Of a DNA stretch of 56,086 nt, positions 14,246-21,892 are shown piece after piece. The DNA lies in NCBI GenBank assembly GCA_947466965.1, contig CANIFU010000011.1, forward strand, positions 1 to 56,086. Reading direction: 5' to 3'. The notes beneath the pieces were generated by a model. The model did not search any database. It saw only the letters and a program-made list of their open reading frames with translations, and was not told the origin of the DNA. Made by a program: the position numbers and the translations under genes. This DNA is from Bacteroidota bacterium (GTDB lineage Bacteria > Bacteroidota > Bacteroidia > 2-12-FULL-35-15). Within the stretch, counting starts at the first letter, position 1, and every line of letters starts with the position of its first letter.

Positions 14246-17200
14246 CTATTCTGCTATCTCTAAATAATCTTCCTGCATACTATCACACTCAAATAATTGT
14301 TTTCTTTTCATAACCGGTTTTTGAGTTGGTGCTCCGCCTTTTTTCTCTTCAATCATTTTCTGTATGATACGAGCTCTTTCTTTTTGAATTTCAGATCTCA
14401 TTTTGATATCTTCTTCAGCGTCAAAATAAATTTGTCCGTCAATAATTGTTTTTTCAACTTTTGCATAAACGGATAACGGAATGTCTGACCAAAGCACTAA
14501 GTCGGCATCTTTACCAACTTTTATACTACCCACTTTTTTGTCGATGTGCAACAACTTTGCAGGATTAAGTGTTACTAATTTTAATGCTTCTTCTTCAGAT
14601 AATCCACCATATTTAATTGCTTTTGCAGCTTCCTGATTTAATCTTCTTCCCATTTCAGCATCATCTGAATTTATAGCAGTTACAATTCCTGCTTTAGAAA
14701 GTAATGCTGCATTATATGGAATAGCATCTTTAACTTCCATCTTGTATGCCCACCAGTCGCTGAATGTTGATGCTCCTGCTTCGTGAGCTTTCATTTTGTC
14801 GGCTACTTTATATCCTTCTAAAATGTGAGTAAATGTATTAACGTGAAATCCCATTGAATCGCCAACATGCATCAGCATATTTATTTCTGACTGAACATAT
14901 GAGTGACATGTGATAAATCGTTTTTTATTTAGTATCTCCGCAATGGCTTCTAGTTCAAGATCTCTTCTGAAGGGAATCGTTTTCGCTTTCGCTTTTTCAG
15001 ACAGTGCAGCAAATGCTTGTTGTTTTGCTTCGTATTCTTTTGCTCGGGTAAAACAATCGTAAAAAACTTGTTCAACTCCCATTCTTGATTGAGGAAAACG
15101 AATCGTGTTGGCATCTCCCCAATTGCTTTGTTTTACATTTTCTCCTAAAGCAAATTTGATAAAGCCATCAGCATTCTCAAATTTCATTTCTTCTGGCGAT
15201 TTTCCCCAGCGCAATTTGATGATAGCAGACTGACCGCCTATTGGATTTGCAGAGCCGTGTAATAATTGAGATGTTGTTACCCCTCCCGAAAGCTGGCGGT
15301 AAATATTTATATCTTCTGAATTGATTACATCTCCCATTCGCACTTCTGCGCTTGATGCTTGTGTTCCTTCATTTACACTACTTAATGCTATGTGTGAATG
15401 TTCATCGATGATACCGGCAGTAAGATGCTTACCTGTTCCATCAATTACTTTTGCGAAGGCAAGTTTTGGTGCTCCGATGTCGTCTGCGATTCGCACAATG
15501 CGACCCTCTGTAATATATACATCCTGGTTTTTTAATACACCTTCTGCTTCATTCGTCCAAACTGTAACGTGTTTTATTAATACTGCTTCGTATCGTGTTT
15601 TAAAGTCGTTGACATATTTACTGAAGCCTTCGCGGTCATCACTTTGTTTTCCATAGGCACAGAATGGATAGATGACCCGTCCGAATTTTATTCCTTCTTT
15701 GTTTGTTGAATCCTTTTTTATTGAATCTTTTTTAACAGCAGCCACAATCAATGTTCCGGAATATGATGCATTCCAATTGATCCATGCTCCCTCTGGTGTT
15801 TGTCCTGTTCCAGTCATTTTTAAAGAATCAGTAGAAATATTTCCACTTAAGCGGATGGTACCACCAGAAATAGGTGTGTTGAAACTCATTGAAACTAAAT
15901 TCCCGGTAATGCTTATATTAACAGCTGTTTTGGCAGTGTCGGTATATAGCGTTGCTTTTAGTTTATCTAATTCACCCTCCACTTTTAATTGGTGCAATAC
16001 TCTTTCCGGACCATATGAAAAATCGTAATTGCCTCTTATGTCAATCGTGTTGTAATCATTGATTTTATAAACATTTCCCTGAATCCAATTTTCATAAATT
16101 ATTGTTTTTTCATCAAATAAATTTCCAGAAGTTATAATAAAGTTAGCAATCATTCCTTCTTTTATTTTTCCGATTTTGTCACTTAGATTCAACATTTCTG
16201 CAGGAATGCTTGTAAGAGATCGGAGTGCTTGTTTTTCAGATAAACCATAAGAAATAGCCTTACGCACATTTTTCCAGAAATCTTTTTTCTCTTTCAAGTC
16301 AGAGGCTGTGATCGCGAAAACGACTCCATTTTTTTCCATTGCAAAAAGATTAACAGGAGCCATTTCCCAATGTTTTAATTCTGACAATGAAACATAATTC
16401 GCATCATAGGCATCTTCAACATCAAACGCCATTGGAAAGTTAACAGGTAAAATAAATTTACATCCCGTTGCCTTTATATCTTCTAATCGTTGGTATTCGT
16501 TACCGCTTCCTTTGATAATGTATTTTACTTTAAATTCGTCACCAATCTTATCCGCACGCAATGCATTTAATTTATCGTTACTTTCAAATAGTTGAGGCAG
16601 GGGTTGAAGCAAATTAAATGCATCAAGGGAAATATTAAATTCTTTTTTTGTTTTATCAGACTTGTACCAATTTGCATCCAGATAGGTTTGGCGCAATAGC
16701 GCTATTGAGCCCATGAATGAAGACGGATAATCCTGACCTGAAGTGCCTTTGTCGAAAGAATACATTGCTGCCGCTTTTTCATTCAGGATCAATTCGTTTT
16801 CACGATTGTCCGATAATGAAACCACACTTGCTGAACCTCTTACAATTCCATCCTTTTGAAAAGTAAGCACTGCTCCGAAACCAAGCTTTCTGAATTCATC
16901 CGCACTTTTACTGTCTTTTGCGAACATTTTTATTGCTTCCGTTTCAGATTTTATTGCTTGATTCCAACCGTATGCTCCTTTTGTATTGCTTTCTATTTGA
17001 GGATAACCTCCACCTGAACTGCGTTTTACTTCCGGCATTCCATAAGATGAATAAGCATCGATAAGTCCTGGATATATTGATTTTCCTTTTAAATCAAAAA
17101 TTACTGCCCCTTGTGGTAAATTTATTTTTGTGCCCACAGCAAAAATAGTTCCGTCTTTTATTATCAGTGTTCCATTGTCAATGCTTTGATCTGCATCTAC

Positions 17201-17332
17201 AATTATCTTTGCATTGATAAAGGCATAGATGACATGATTTTTGTTGGATGTACCGTTTATAGGAAATGTTTCTTGCGCAAGAATTACAACGCTATAAGAA
17301 ATGGCAATAAGGAGTAGGATTATTTTTTTCAT
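14246..17332 (-). CDS. Secreted tandem amidohydrolase (degenerate N half, intact C half)
   Basis: About 1028 residues from the ATG at 17332 (MKKIILLLIAISYSVVILAQ, signal peptide); an in-frame ATG ten codons upstream would spoil the signal. The N half (about 30-450) has the amidohydrolase frame, but its metal motif reads DAYSS (residues 92-96) instead of D-x-H-x-H. A beta-rich linker (about 460-570) follows. The C half has an intact DEHSH motif near residue 643, ITCHSYVQSEINMLM, HVNTFTHILEGYKVADKM and AINSDDAEMGRRLNQEAAKA, consistent with an active metal-dependent hydrolase. It ends GSIKVGKDADLVLWSD plus a charged tail. The substrate is unknown; periplasmic location is inferred. A one-domain degenerate relative lies just downstream. 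Confidence 0.85.
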   Translation of the reverse strand: MKKIILLLIAISYSVVILAQETFPINGTSNKNHVIYAFINAKIIVDADQSIDNGTLIIKDGTIFAVGTKINLPQGAVIFDLKGKSIYPGLIDAYSSYGMPEVKRSSGGGYPQIESNTKGAYGWNQAIKSETEAIKMFAKDSKSADEFRKLGFGAVLTFQKDGIVRGSASVVSLSDNRENELILNEKAAAMYSFDKGTSGQDYPSSFMGSIALLRQTYLDANWYKSDKTKKEFNISLDAFNLLQPLPQLFESNDKLNALRADKIGDEFKVKYIIKGSGNEYQRLEDIKATGCKFILPVNFPMAFDVEDAYDANYVSLSELKHWEMAPVNLFAMEKNGVVFAITASDLKEKKDFWKNVRKAISYGLSEKQALRSLTSIPAEMLNLSDKIGKIKEGMIANFIITSGNLFDEKTIIYENWIQGNVYKINDYNTIDIRGNYDFSYGPERVLHQLKVEGELDKLKATLYTDTAKTAVNISITGNLVSMSFNTPISGGTIRLSGNISTDSLKMTGTGQTPEGAWINWNASYSGTLIVAAVKKDSIKKDSTNKEGIKFGRVIYPFCAYGKQSDDREGFSKYVNDFKTRYEAVLIKHVTVWTNEAEGVLKNQDVYITEGRIVRIADDIGAPKLAFAKVIDGTGKHLTAGIIDEHSHIALSSVNEGTQASSAEVRMGDVINSEDINIYRQLSGGVTTSQLLHGSANPIGGQSAIIKLRWGKSPEEMKFENADGFIKFALGENVKQSNWGDANTIRFPQSRMGVEQVFYDCFTRAKEYEAKQQAFAALSEKAKAKTIPFRRDLELEAIAEILNKKRFITCHSYVQSEINMLMHVGDSMGFHVNTFTHILEGYKVADKMKAHEAGASTFSDWWAYKMEVKDAIPYNAALLSKAGIVTAINSDDAEMGRRLNQEAAKAIKYGGLSEEEALKLVTLNPAKLLHIDKKVGSIKVGKDADLVLWSDIPLSVYAKVEKTIIDGQIYFDAEEDIKMRSEIQKERARIIQKMIEEKKGGAPTQKPVMKRKQLFECDSMQEDYLEIAE

Positions 17333-17417
17333 ATCTAAATTTGTTCTAAACAAAAATACCATTTTAAACGGATTTCTGTTTAAAATTGTATGACTGGTAA
17401 AATTCGAGGATTTTTAG

Positions 17418-17425
17418 TACTTTTG
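17418..17425 (+). promoter_or_regulatory. -7 box of the cytochrome c gene
   Basis: TACTTTTG fits TAnnTTTG, 22 bases before the ATG at 17447 and followed by a run of fifteen A. No well-placed TTTG -33 box was found. It lies downstream of an in-frame ATG at 17390, which argues against that earlier start. Confidence 0.5.
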
Positions 17426-17446
17426 ATCGTACAAAAAAAAAAAAAA

Positions 17447-18061
17447 ATGGAATCAGGAATTCGCCTCACCCACCTTTTAGTAGTAGTATTATTTATACTT
17501 ATCTATCTCATTAAAACTACATTGCTATTGCTGAATAAGCAGGAAACATTGATGAAGTTTTCCAAAATGGTTAAAGTTCCTGAAATGATTGTCAGCATCT
17601 TATTTTTAGTAACCGGAATATATATGCTTACTCAGGTTCCTGAAATAAAATCATTGCTGATTATAAAAATTGTAGCTGTTTTTCTTTCAATACCATTAGC
17701 AGTAATCGGATTTAAAAAACAAAATAAAATATTGGCAGTTGCTTCTCTTTTATTGATCGTTGGTGCATACAGATTAGCTGAAATGAGTAAAAAACAAAAA
17801 TCAAAAAGTATGTCTACCATTTCTAAAAGTACTGTGAATGGTGCCGAATTATATAATAAAAGCTGCGTTTCTTGTCATGGTACTGATGGTAAATTAGCGT
17901 TGATGGGTGCAAAAGATCTTAGCCAATCTGTAATGGATCTTAATGCGAAAATGGAGATCATCAAAAACGGAAAAAACGCTATGACTCCGTTTGGGGCAAT
18001 GTTGAACGAAGCACAAATAAAAGCTGTTGCAGAATATACTGAAACGCTTAAAAGTAAGTAA
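17447..18061 (+). CDS. Membrane-anchored c-type cytochrome
   Basis: 204 residues. The first 110 or so hold about four hydrophobic segments (LLVVVLFILIYLI, VSILFLVTGIYML, IIKIVAVFLSIPLAVIGF, LAVASLLLIVGAY), resembling SirB-type small membrane proteins. The C-terminal 80 residues are a monohaem cytochrome c: GAELYNKSCVSCHGTDG with haem motif C140-x-x-C143-H144 and a likely axial Met179 in NAMTPFG. Such a domain faces the periplasm and passes electrons. The start chosen is the ATG at 17447; the upstream frame from 17390 translates promoter DNA and the poly-A tract as KKKK. The A15 tract touches the start codon. hflX follows by 33 bases. Confidence 0.82.
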   Translation: MESGIRLTHLLVVVLFILIYLIKTTLLLLNKQETLMKFSKMVKVPEMIVSILFLVTGIYMLTQVPEIKSLLIIKIVAVFLSIPLAVIGFKKQNKILAVASLLLIVGAYRLAEMSKKQKSKSMSTISKSTVNGAELYNKSCVSCHGTDGKLALMGAKDLSQSVMDLNAKMEIIKNGKNAMTPFGAMLNEAQIKAVAEYTETLKSK

Positions 18062-18094
18062 GCTTTTATTTAAAGTCTCAAAACGCTAAATTGA

Positions 18095-19297
18095 ATGTAC
18101 GATACCGGGAAGAAGCAAGAAACAGCCGTTTTGGTTGGCTTGATAAATAGGAGTCAGGATGAAGATACAGCCAAAGAATATCTTGATGAATTGGCTTTTT
18201 TAGCAGAGACTGCCGGTGCAAAAGTATTAAAACGATACACTCAGCGGCTGGAGCATCCCGATTCACGTACATTTATTGGTGCAGGAAAATTAATTGATGT
18301 CCGCACATTTGTTACTGAAAATAAAATTGACATCATCATTTTTGATGATGAACTTTCTCCCGCTCAACAACGGAATCTCGAAAAAGAAATCAATGTTGAA
18401 AAGGAAATTAAAATAAAAGTAGTTGACCGTACACGGTTGATCCTCGATATTTTTGCTGCCAGAGCCCGAACTGCTCATGCAAAAACCCAAGTTGAGCTGG
18501 CACAATCCATTTATCTTTTACCCCGACTAACAAAAATGTGGGATCACTTAGATCGCATCAAAGGTGGTATTGGTATGAAAGGTGCCGGTGAAACAGAGAT
18601 TGAAACAGATAGAAGAATTGTTCGCGACAGGATAGCTTTTTTAAAAGAAAGACTAAAGGTTATCGACCGCCAGATGGAAACACAGCGGAAAAATAGAGCG
18701 GATATGATCCGGGTTGCATTAGTTGGTTATACCAATGTCGGAAAATCGACTATAATGAATATGCTCAGTAAAAGTGACGTGTTTGCTGAAAATAAATTGT
18801 TCGCAACACTGGATACGACCGTCCGTAAAGTGGTGATTGAAAATTTACCGTTCTTGCTTTCTGATACCGTTGGTTTTATTAGGAAATTACCTACAACATT
18901 GGTTGAATCATTTAAGTCTACATTAGATGAAGTTCGTGAAGCCGATATTCTAGTTCATGTTGTAGATATTTCTCATTCTGGTTTTGAGGATCAATTAAAT
19001 GTTGTCAATCAAACGCTTGCTGATATAGGTGCAGGTGATAAGCCTACACTTTTAGTATTTAATAAAATTGATGCGTTTGTTTTTGAAGAAAAAGAAGTAG
19101 ATGACCTTACGCCAAGTACAAAAAAGAATTTGAGTTTGGACGACCTTAAAAAAACGTGGATGAACAATTTAAATTCGGAATGTATTTTTATATCTGCAAC
19201 CGATAAACAAAATCTTGAGGAATTCAAAAAGGTGTTGTATGATAAAGTGAAAGTGATGCATCAAAAGAGATATCCCTATAATAATTTTTTATACTAA
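18095..19297 (+). CDS. hflX: GTPase HflX
   Basis: Ribosome-associated GTPase of the Obg-HflX group (400 residues) that splits or rescues stalled 70S ribosomes under stress. The N-terminal HflX domain includes TFIGAGKLIDV and IIFDDELSPAQQRNLEKE; GGIGMKGAGETEIETDRR is the family signature. The G domain begins near residue 209: GYTNVGKSTIMNM (G1), DTVGFIRKLP (G3), FNKIDAF (G4). ATG start. Its stop overlaps the stop of the convergent L,D-transpeptidase gene by four bases with no terminator between them. Confidence 0.95.
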   Translation: MYDTGKKQETAVLVGLINRSQDEDTAKEYLDELAFLAETAGAKVLKRYTQRLEHPDSRTFIGAGKLIDVRTFVTENKIDIIIFDDELSPAQQRNLEKEINVEKEIKIKVVDRTRLILDIFAARARTAHAKTQVELAQSIYLLPRLTKMWDHLDRIKGGIGMKGAGETEIETDRRIVRDRIAFLKERLKVIDRQMETQRKNRADMIRVALVGYTNVGKSTIMNMLSKSDVFAENKLFATLDTTVRKVVIENLPFLLSDTVGFIRKLPTTLVESFKSTLDEVREADILVHVVDISHSGFEDQLNVVNQTLADIGAGDKPTLLVFNKIDAFVFEEKEVDDLTPSTKKNLSLDDLKKTWMNNLNSECIFISATDKQNLEEFKKVLYDKVKVMHQKRYPYNNFLY

Positions 19298-20961
19298 TTT
19301 TTTCTTTTCATTGCTTTTAGCATTTTTTCATCTCTCCGGTATACATCAATAAAATAATGCAACTCCCCTAATGTATCTACCTCTGCAGTAAAATAACTAA
19401 AATAGAGTGCGATAGGTTTTTTGATGTATACATATTTTTGTGTTTCCTTCGATATGTCTGAAATTAAAGAATCTAAAGGATATTTAATGCTATCATCGCG
19501 GATTAAAAATTGTGCAAAATCCATGAATTTTTCTAGTCTGCAACAGCCGTGACTCATTGCACGCATTTCTCTGTTGAACAATTTTCTATTATCGGTATCG
19601 TGCATGTAAACACCATATTTATTTTCAAAATTGAATTTTAAAATTCCTAGCGAATTTTTTTCACCGATTCCTTGTCTTAATTTCCAAGGGAAATATTTTG
19701 TTGAGTAGTTCTTCCAATTTATTTTTGAAGCATCTACTTTTTTATTATGACCATCTAGTAGTTCAAAATTCTTTCTGCTCAAATAGGTTGTATCCCATTT
19801 TAATATTGGTAAAATTTCTTTTGTAGCAATGCTATACGGTACAGTCCAGTAAGGGTATATTAAAAAATAACGGATGGTGCTTTTTAACAATGGTGTTTGA
19901 TGATCTGGCGCTCCAATAATTACGCGTGATCGCATAACGATCGTGTCTTGCTCAACTACATGCATTTCAAATTTCGGAATATTTACCCATACGTATTGTT
20001 TTTCAGTTGGCCTTTTAGTCCAGCGCCAACGTTCCATATTTACTAAAATCTGATTAATGTAATCTTGTTTTGTCCGCTGCAGTGCTTTGAATGTAAGTTT
20101 CCCTATTTTTCCATCTTCTGTTAAATTATTTTTGCACTGAAAGTTTTTGATCGACTTAACTAATTTTATAGAGTCAGAACCTGTATATTCATCAAAATAA
20201 TCGTGGCTCTTTATTAATCGCTCTTTTACTCTTGCTAGGAAGGTTGTTGAATCGGATTCTCTATTTGCGATACTGTCCCAGTTGCTGTCTTTAAATTCAT
20301 CTTTAAATTTCTTCAACAAAGATTTAAGCGATTTGTAGTTTTCGTTTTTGGGTTCTAATGAATCGAAAGCGATCCGGACATTATTTTGAGTAATTACCGA
20401 GTTTAATAGTTGAACAATATTCGTTTCAAATTCCTCTCCTTTCCATTCGTAAGTTAAGCTGTCTGAATTGATTCGGCCCTTGTTTATATGGACAGCCATT
20501 GTAAAAAAAGCATCCATCAAAAGCAAATCTGCATGCTCCAGTTTTTCTACATCAAATTTTTTTGTAAGACTGTCTTTTGCTGATAGTAAAAGAGCGTTTA
20601 TTTTTTTGTAATGGTAATCTTCTTGAAACAAACCATAGCTTTCTGCATTTTTAACCGCAACTAAAAGAGAATCTCCCTGATTGGAGAGCATTCCTTTATT
20701 TGTAAATGTTACTGAGTATTTATTTTGATTATAAAATGCAAGGATAAATTTTGTTGAATATAAACTGTCTTCTTCAATAATAAGAATGTCGCTAGTATCT
20801 CTATTCATTAGTTTCTCCTGAAGCAATTTTGAAATTTGCTCATTCACCAATTCAGGTTTTTCAACCAACAAAATATCTACCACCTTTTCTTTCGAACATT
20901 TATGGCATCCTGTTAAAATGGATAAGACAAAAAGGCATAATACAATACGGGAGGTTTTCAA
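19294..20961 (-). CDS. L,D-transpeptidase lipoprotein (YcbB/LdtD type)
   Basis: 555 residues from a TTG start at 20961, which gives a lipoprotein signal ending LSILTGC; no ATG produces one. The family forms 3-3 peptidoglycan cross-links or attaches proteins to the wall. A middle helical scaffold is followed by a peptidoglycan-binding-like repeat (VKSIKNFQCKNNLTEDGKIG) near 270-290. The catalytic YkuD domain includes WVNIPKFEMHVVEQ, YPYWTVPYSIATKEILP, GVYMHDTDNRKLFNREMRAM and SHGCCRLEKFMDFA. C473 is the nucleophile; C474 is an extra neighbouring Cys where Ile or Val is common. A TAAATTTG box on the minus strand at 20978-20985 may be its promoter. Confidence 0.9.
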   Translation of the reverse strand: MKTSRIVLCLFVLSILTGCHKCSKEKVVDILLVEKPELVNEQISKLLQEKLMNRDTSDILIIEEDSLYSTKFILAFYNQNKYSVTFTNKGMLSNQGDSLLVAVKNAESYGLFQEDYHYKKINALLLSAKDSLTKKFDVEKLEHADLLLMDAFFTMAVHINKGRINSDSLTYEWKGEEFETNIVQLLNSVITQNNVRIAFDSLEPKNENYKSLKSLLKKFKDEFKDSNWDSIANRESDSTTFLARVKERLIKSHDYFDEYTGSDSIKLVKSIKNFQCKNNLTEDGKIGKLTFKALQRTKQDYINQILVNMERWRWTKRPTEKQYVWVNIPKFEMHVVEQDTIVMRSRVIIGAPDHQTPLLKSTIRYFLIYPYWTVPYSIATKEILPILKWDTTYLSRKNFELLDGHNKKVDASKINWKNYSTKYFPWKLRQGIGEKNSLGILKFNFENKYGVYMHDTDNRKLFNREMRAMSHGCCRLEKFMDFAQFLIRDDSIKYPLDSLISDISKETQKYVYIKKPIALYFSYFTAEVDTLGELHYFIDVYRRDEKMLKAMKRKN

Positions 20962-20977
20962 TTGCTTATAGTTTTCA

Positions 20978-20985
20978 CAAATTTA
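20978..20985 (-). promoter_or_regulatory. Possible -7 box of the L,D-transpeptidase gene
   Basis: The minus-strand TAAATTTG fits TAnnTTTG, 16 bases before the TTG start. No TTTG lies at the expected distance, so this is a partial match only. Confidence 0.4.
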
Positions 20986-21194
20986 CATAAATGCTTTTAC
21001 AACAGTTGAAAGCATATCTTTTATTAATGATGTAAGAGGTCTACCTCCTTTTTTTATAGCTTAAAGGCAGCTTGGCTATTCAATAAGTTATGAACAATTG
21101 GTGATAGTTTTAAAAGTAATGTTTTTATAGTTGTTTTTTTTTATAAATTGTATCAAGCTAAAAAAATAATTATTTATTTATCCAAATTTAAGGT

Positions 21195-21761
21195 ATGAAA
21201 ATTAAAAATATTTTCTCTATGACATTAGTGGTGGTAGCTATTGTTATGGCTTTTAATATTAAAGTGTTTGCTCAGGCGAAATATTTTACTGGATATGTGA
21301 TCATGCTGAATGGTGATACATTAAAAGGTGAAATTAAAAAGAATCCCAAGCGCGATTTTGACAATTTCGCGAAAGCAGCATATCGCAAAAAAGATGGAGG
21401 GGAGATAAAAACGTTCAATCCAACTAAAATCAAAGAATATTGTATAGAAAGTACAATATTTGTTTCACATAATGTTGATGGTGATCAGGTTTTTTTAAAA
21501 CGCCTGTCCAAAGGTTCTGTAAATCTTTATGAGTCGCAGGTGGAAGTGTTACAGATGAATGATGTTATAGTGAAATCTGATTATTATATGGAAAACCAAT
21601 CGGGCGAGCTTGTTAAAATAAAATCAGGAAAATTCAAAAAACAAGTAGTTGAAGCAATGTCTGATAATCTAGAAATTGTAAAAGCAGTGGAAGAAAAAAA
21701 GTATGAATATGAAAATATTGTTGAGTTGTTCAATGCATATAACAATTCTGCATCCAACTAA
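21195..21761 (+). CDS. Secreted protein of unknown function
   Basis: 188 residues with a signal peptide ending KVFAQ near residue 27. The mature part starts KYFTGYVIMLNGDTLKGEIK, a GDT-x-x-G-x-I pattern I associate with a widespread uncharacterised Bacteroidota family, followed by TFNPTKIKEYCI, a YESQVEVLQMND segment and a charged helical C terminus. No catalytic motif is visible. It stands alone between a long upstream gap and a strong terminator, so it is probably a single-gene unit. Confidence 0.65.
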   Translation: MKIKNIFSMTLVVVAIVMAFNIKVFAQAKYFTGYVIMLNGDTLKGEIKKNPKRDFDNFAKAAYRKKDGGEIKTFNPTKIKEYCIESTIFVSHNVDGDQVFLKRLSKGSVNLYESQVEVLQMNDVIVKSDYYMENQSGELVKIKSGKFKKQVVEAMSDNLEIVKAVEEKKYEYENIVELFNAYNNSASN

Positions 21762-21781
21762 CATATTAGTTTATAATACAG

Positions 21782-21812
21782 AAGCTGGAAGAAGTTCTTC
21801 CGGCTTTTTTAT
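21782..21812 (+). terminator. Intrinsic terminator after the secreted protein gene
   Basis: AAGCTGGAAGA pairs with TCTTCCGGCTT (one G-T pair) around a tiny loop and is followed by TTTTTT. It lies between the secreted protein gene and polA. Confidence 0.85.
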
Positions 21813-21892
21813 TTCCTAAATACTTTTAAACAGTTCCAGTATAATGGCTTTTTTCGGTTATTTTTATGGAATATTATAAATCATCCATCGAT

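Noticed and set aside
15672-16028. Plus-strand frames antisense to the large amidohydrolase
   Set aside because: Shadows of a real gene with a clear domain structure; no start signal or homology pattern.
17390-17446. Longer N terminus for the cytochrome c protein
   Set aside because: It would run through a -7 promoter box and a poly-A tract translated as lysines; no relative is expected to share it.
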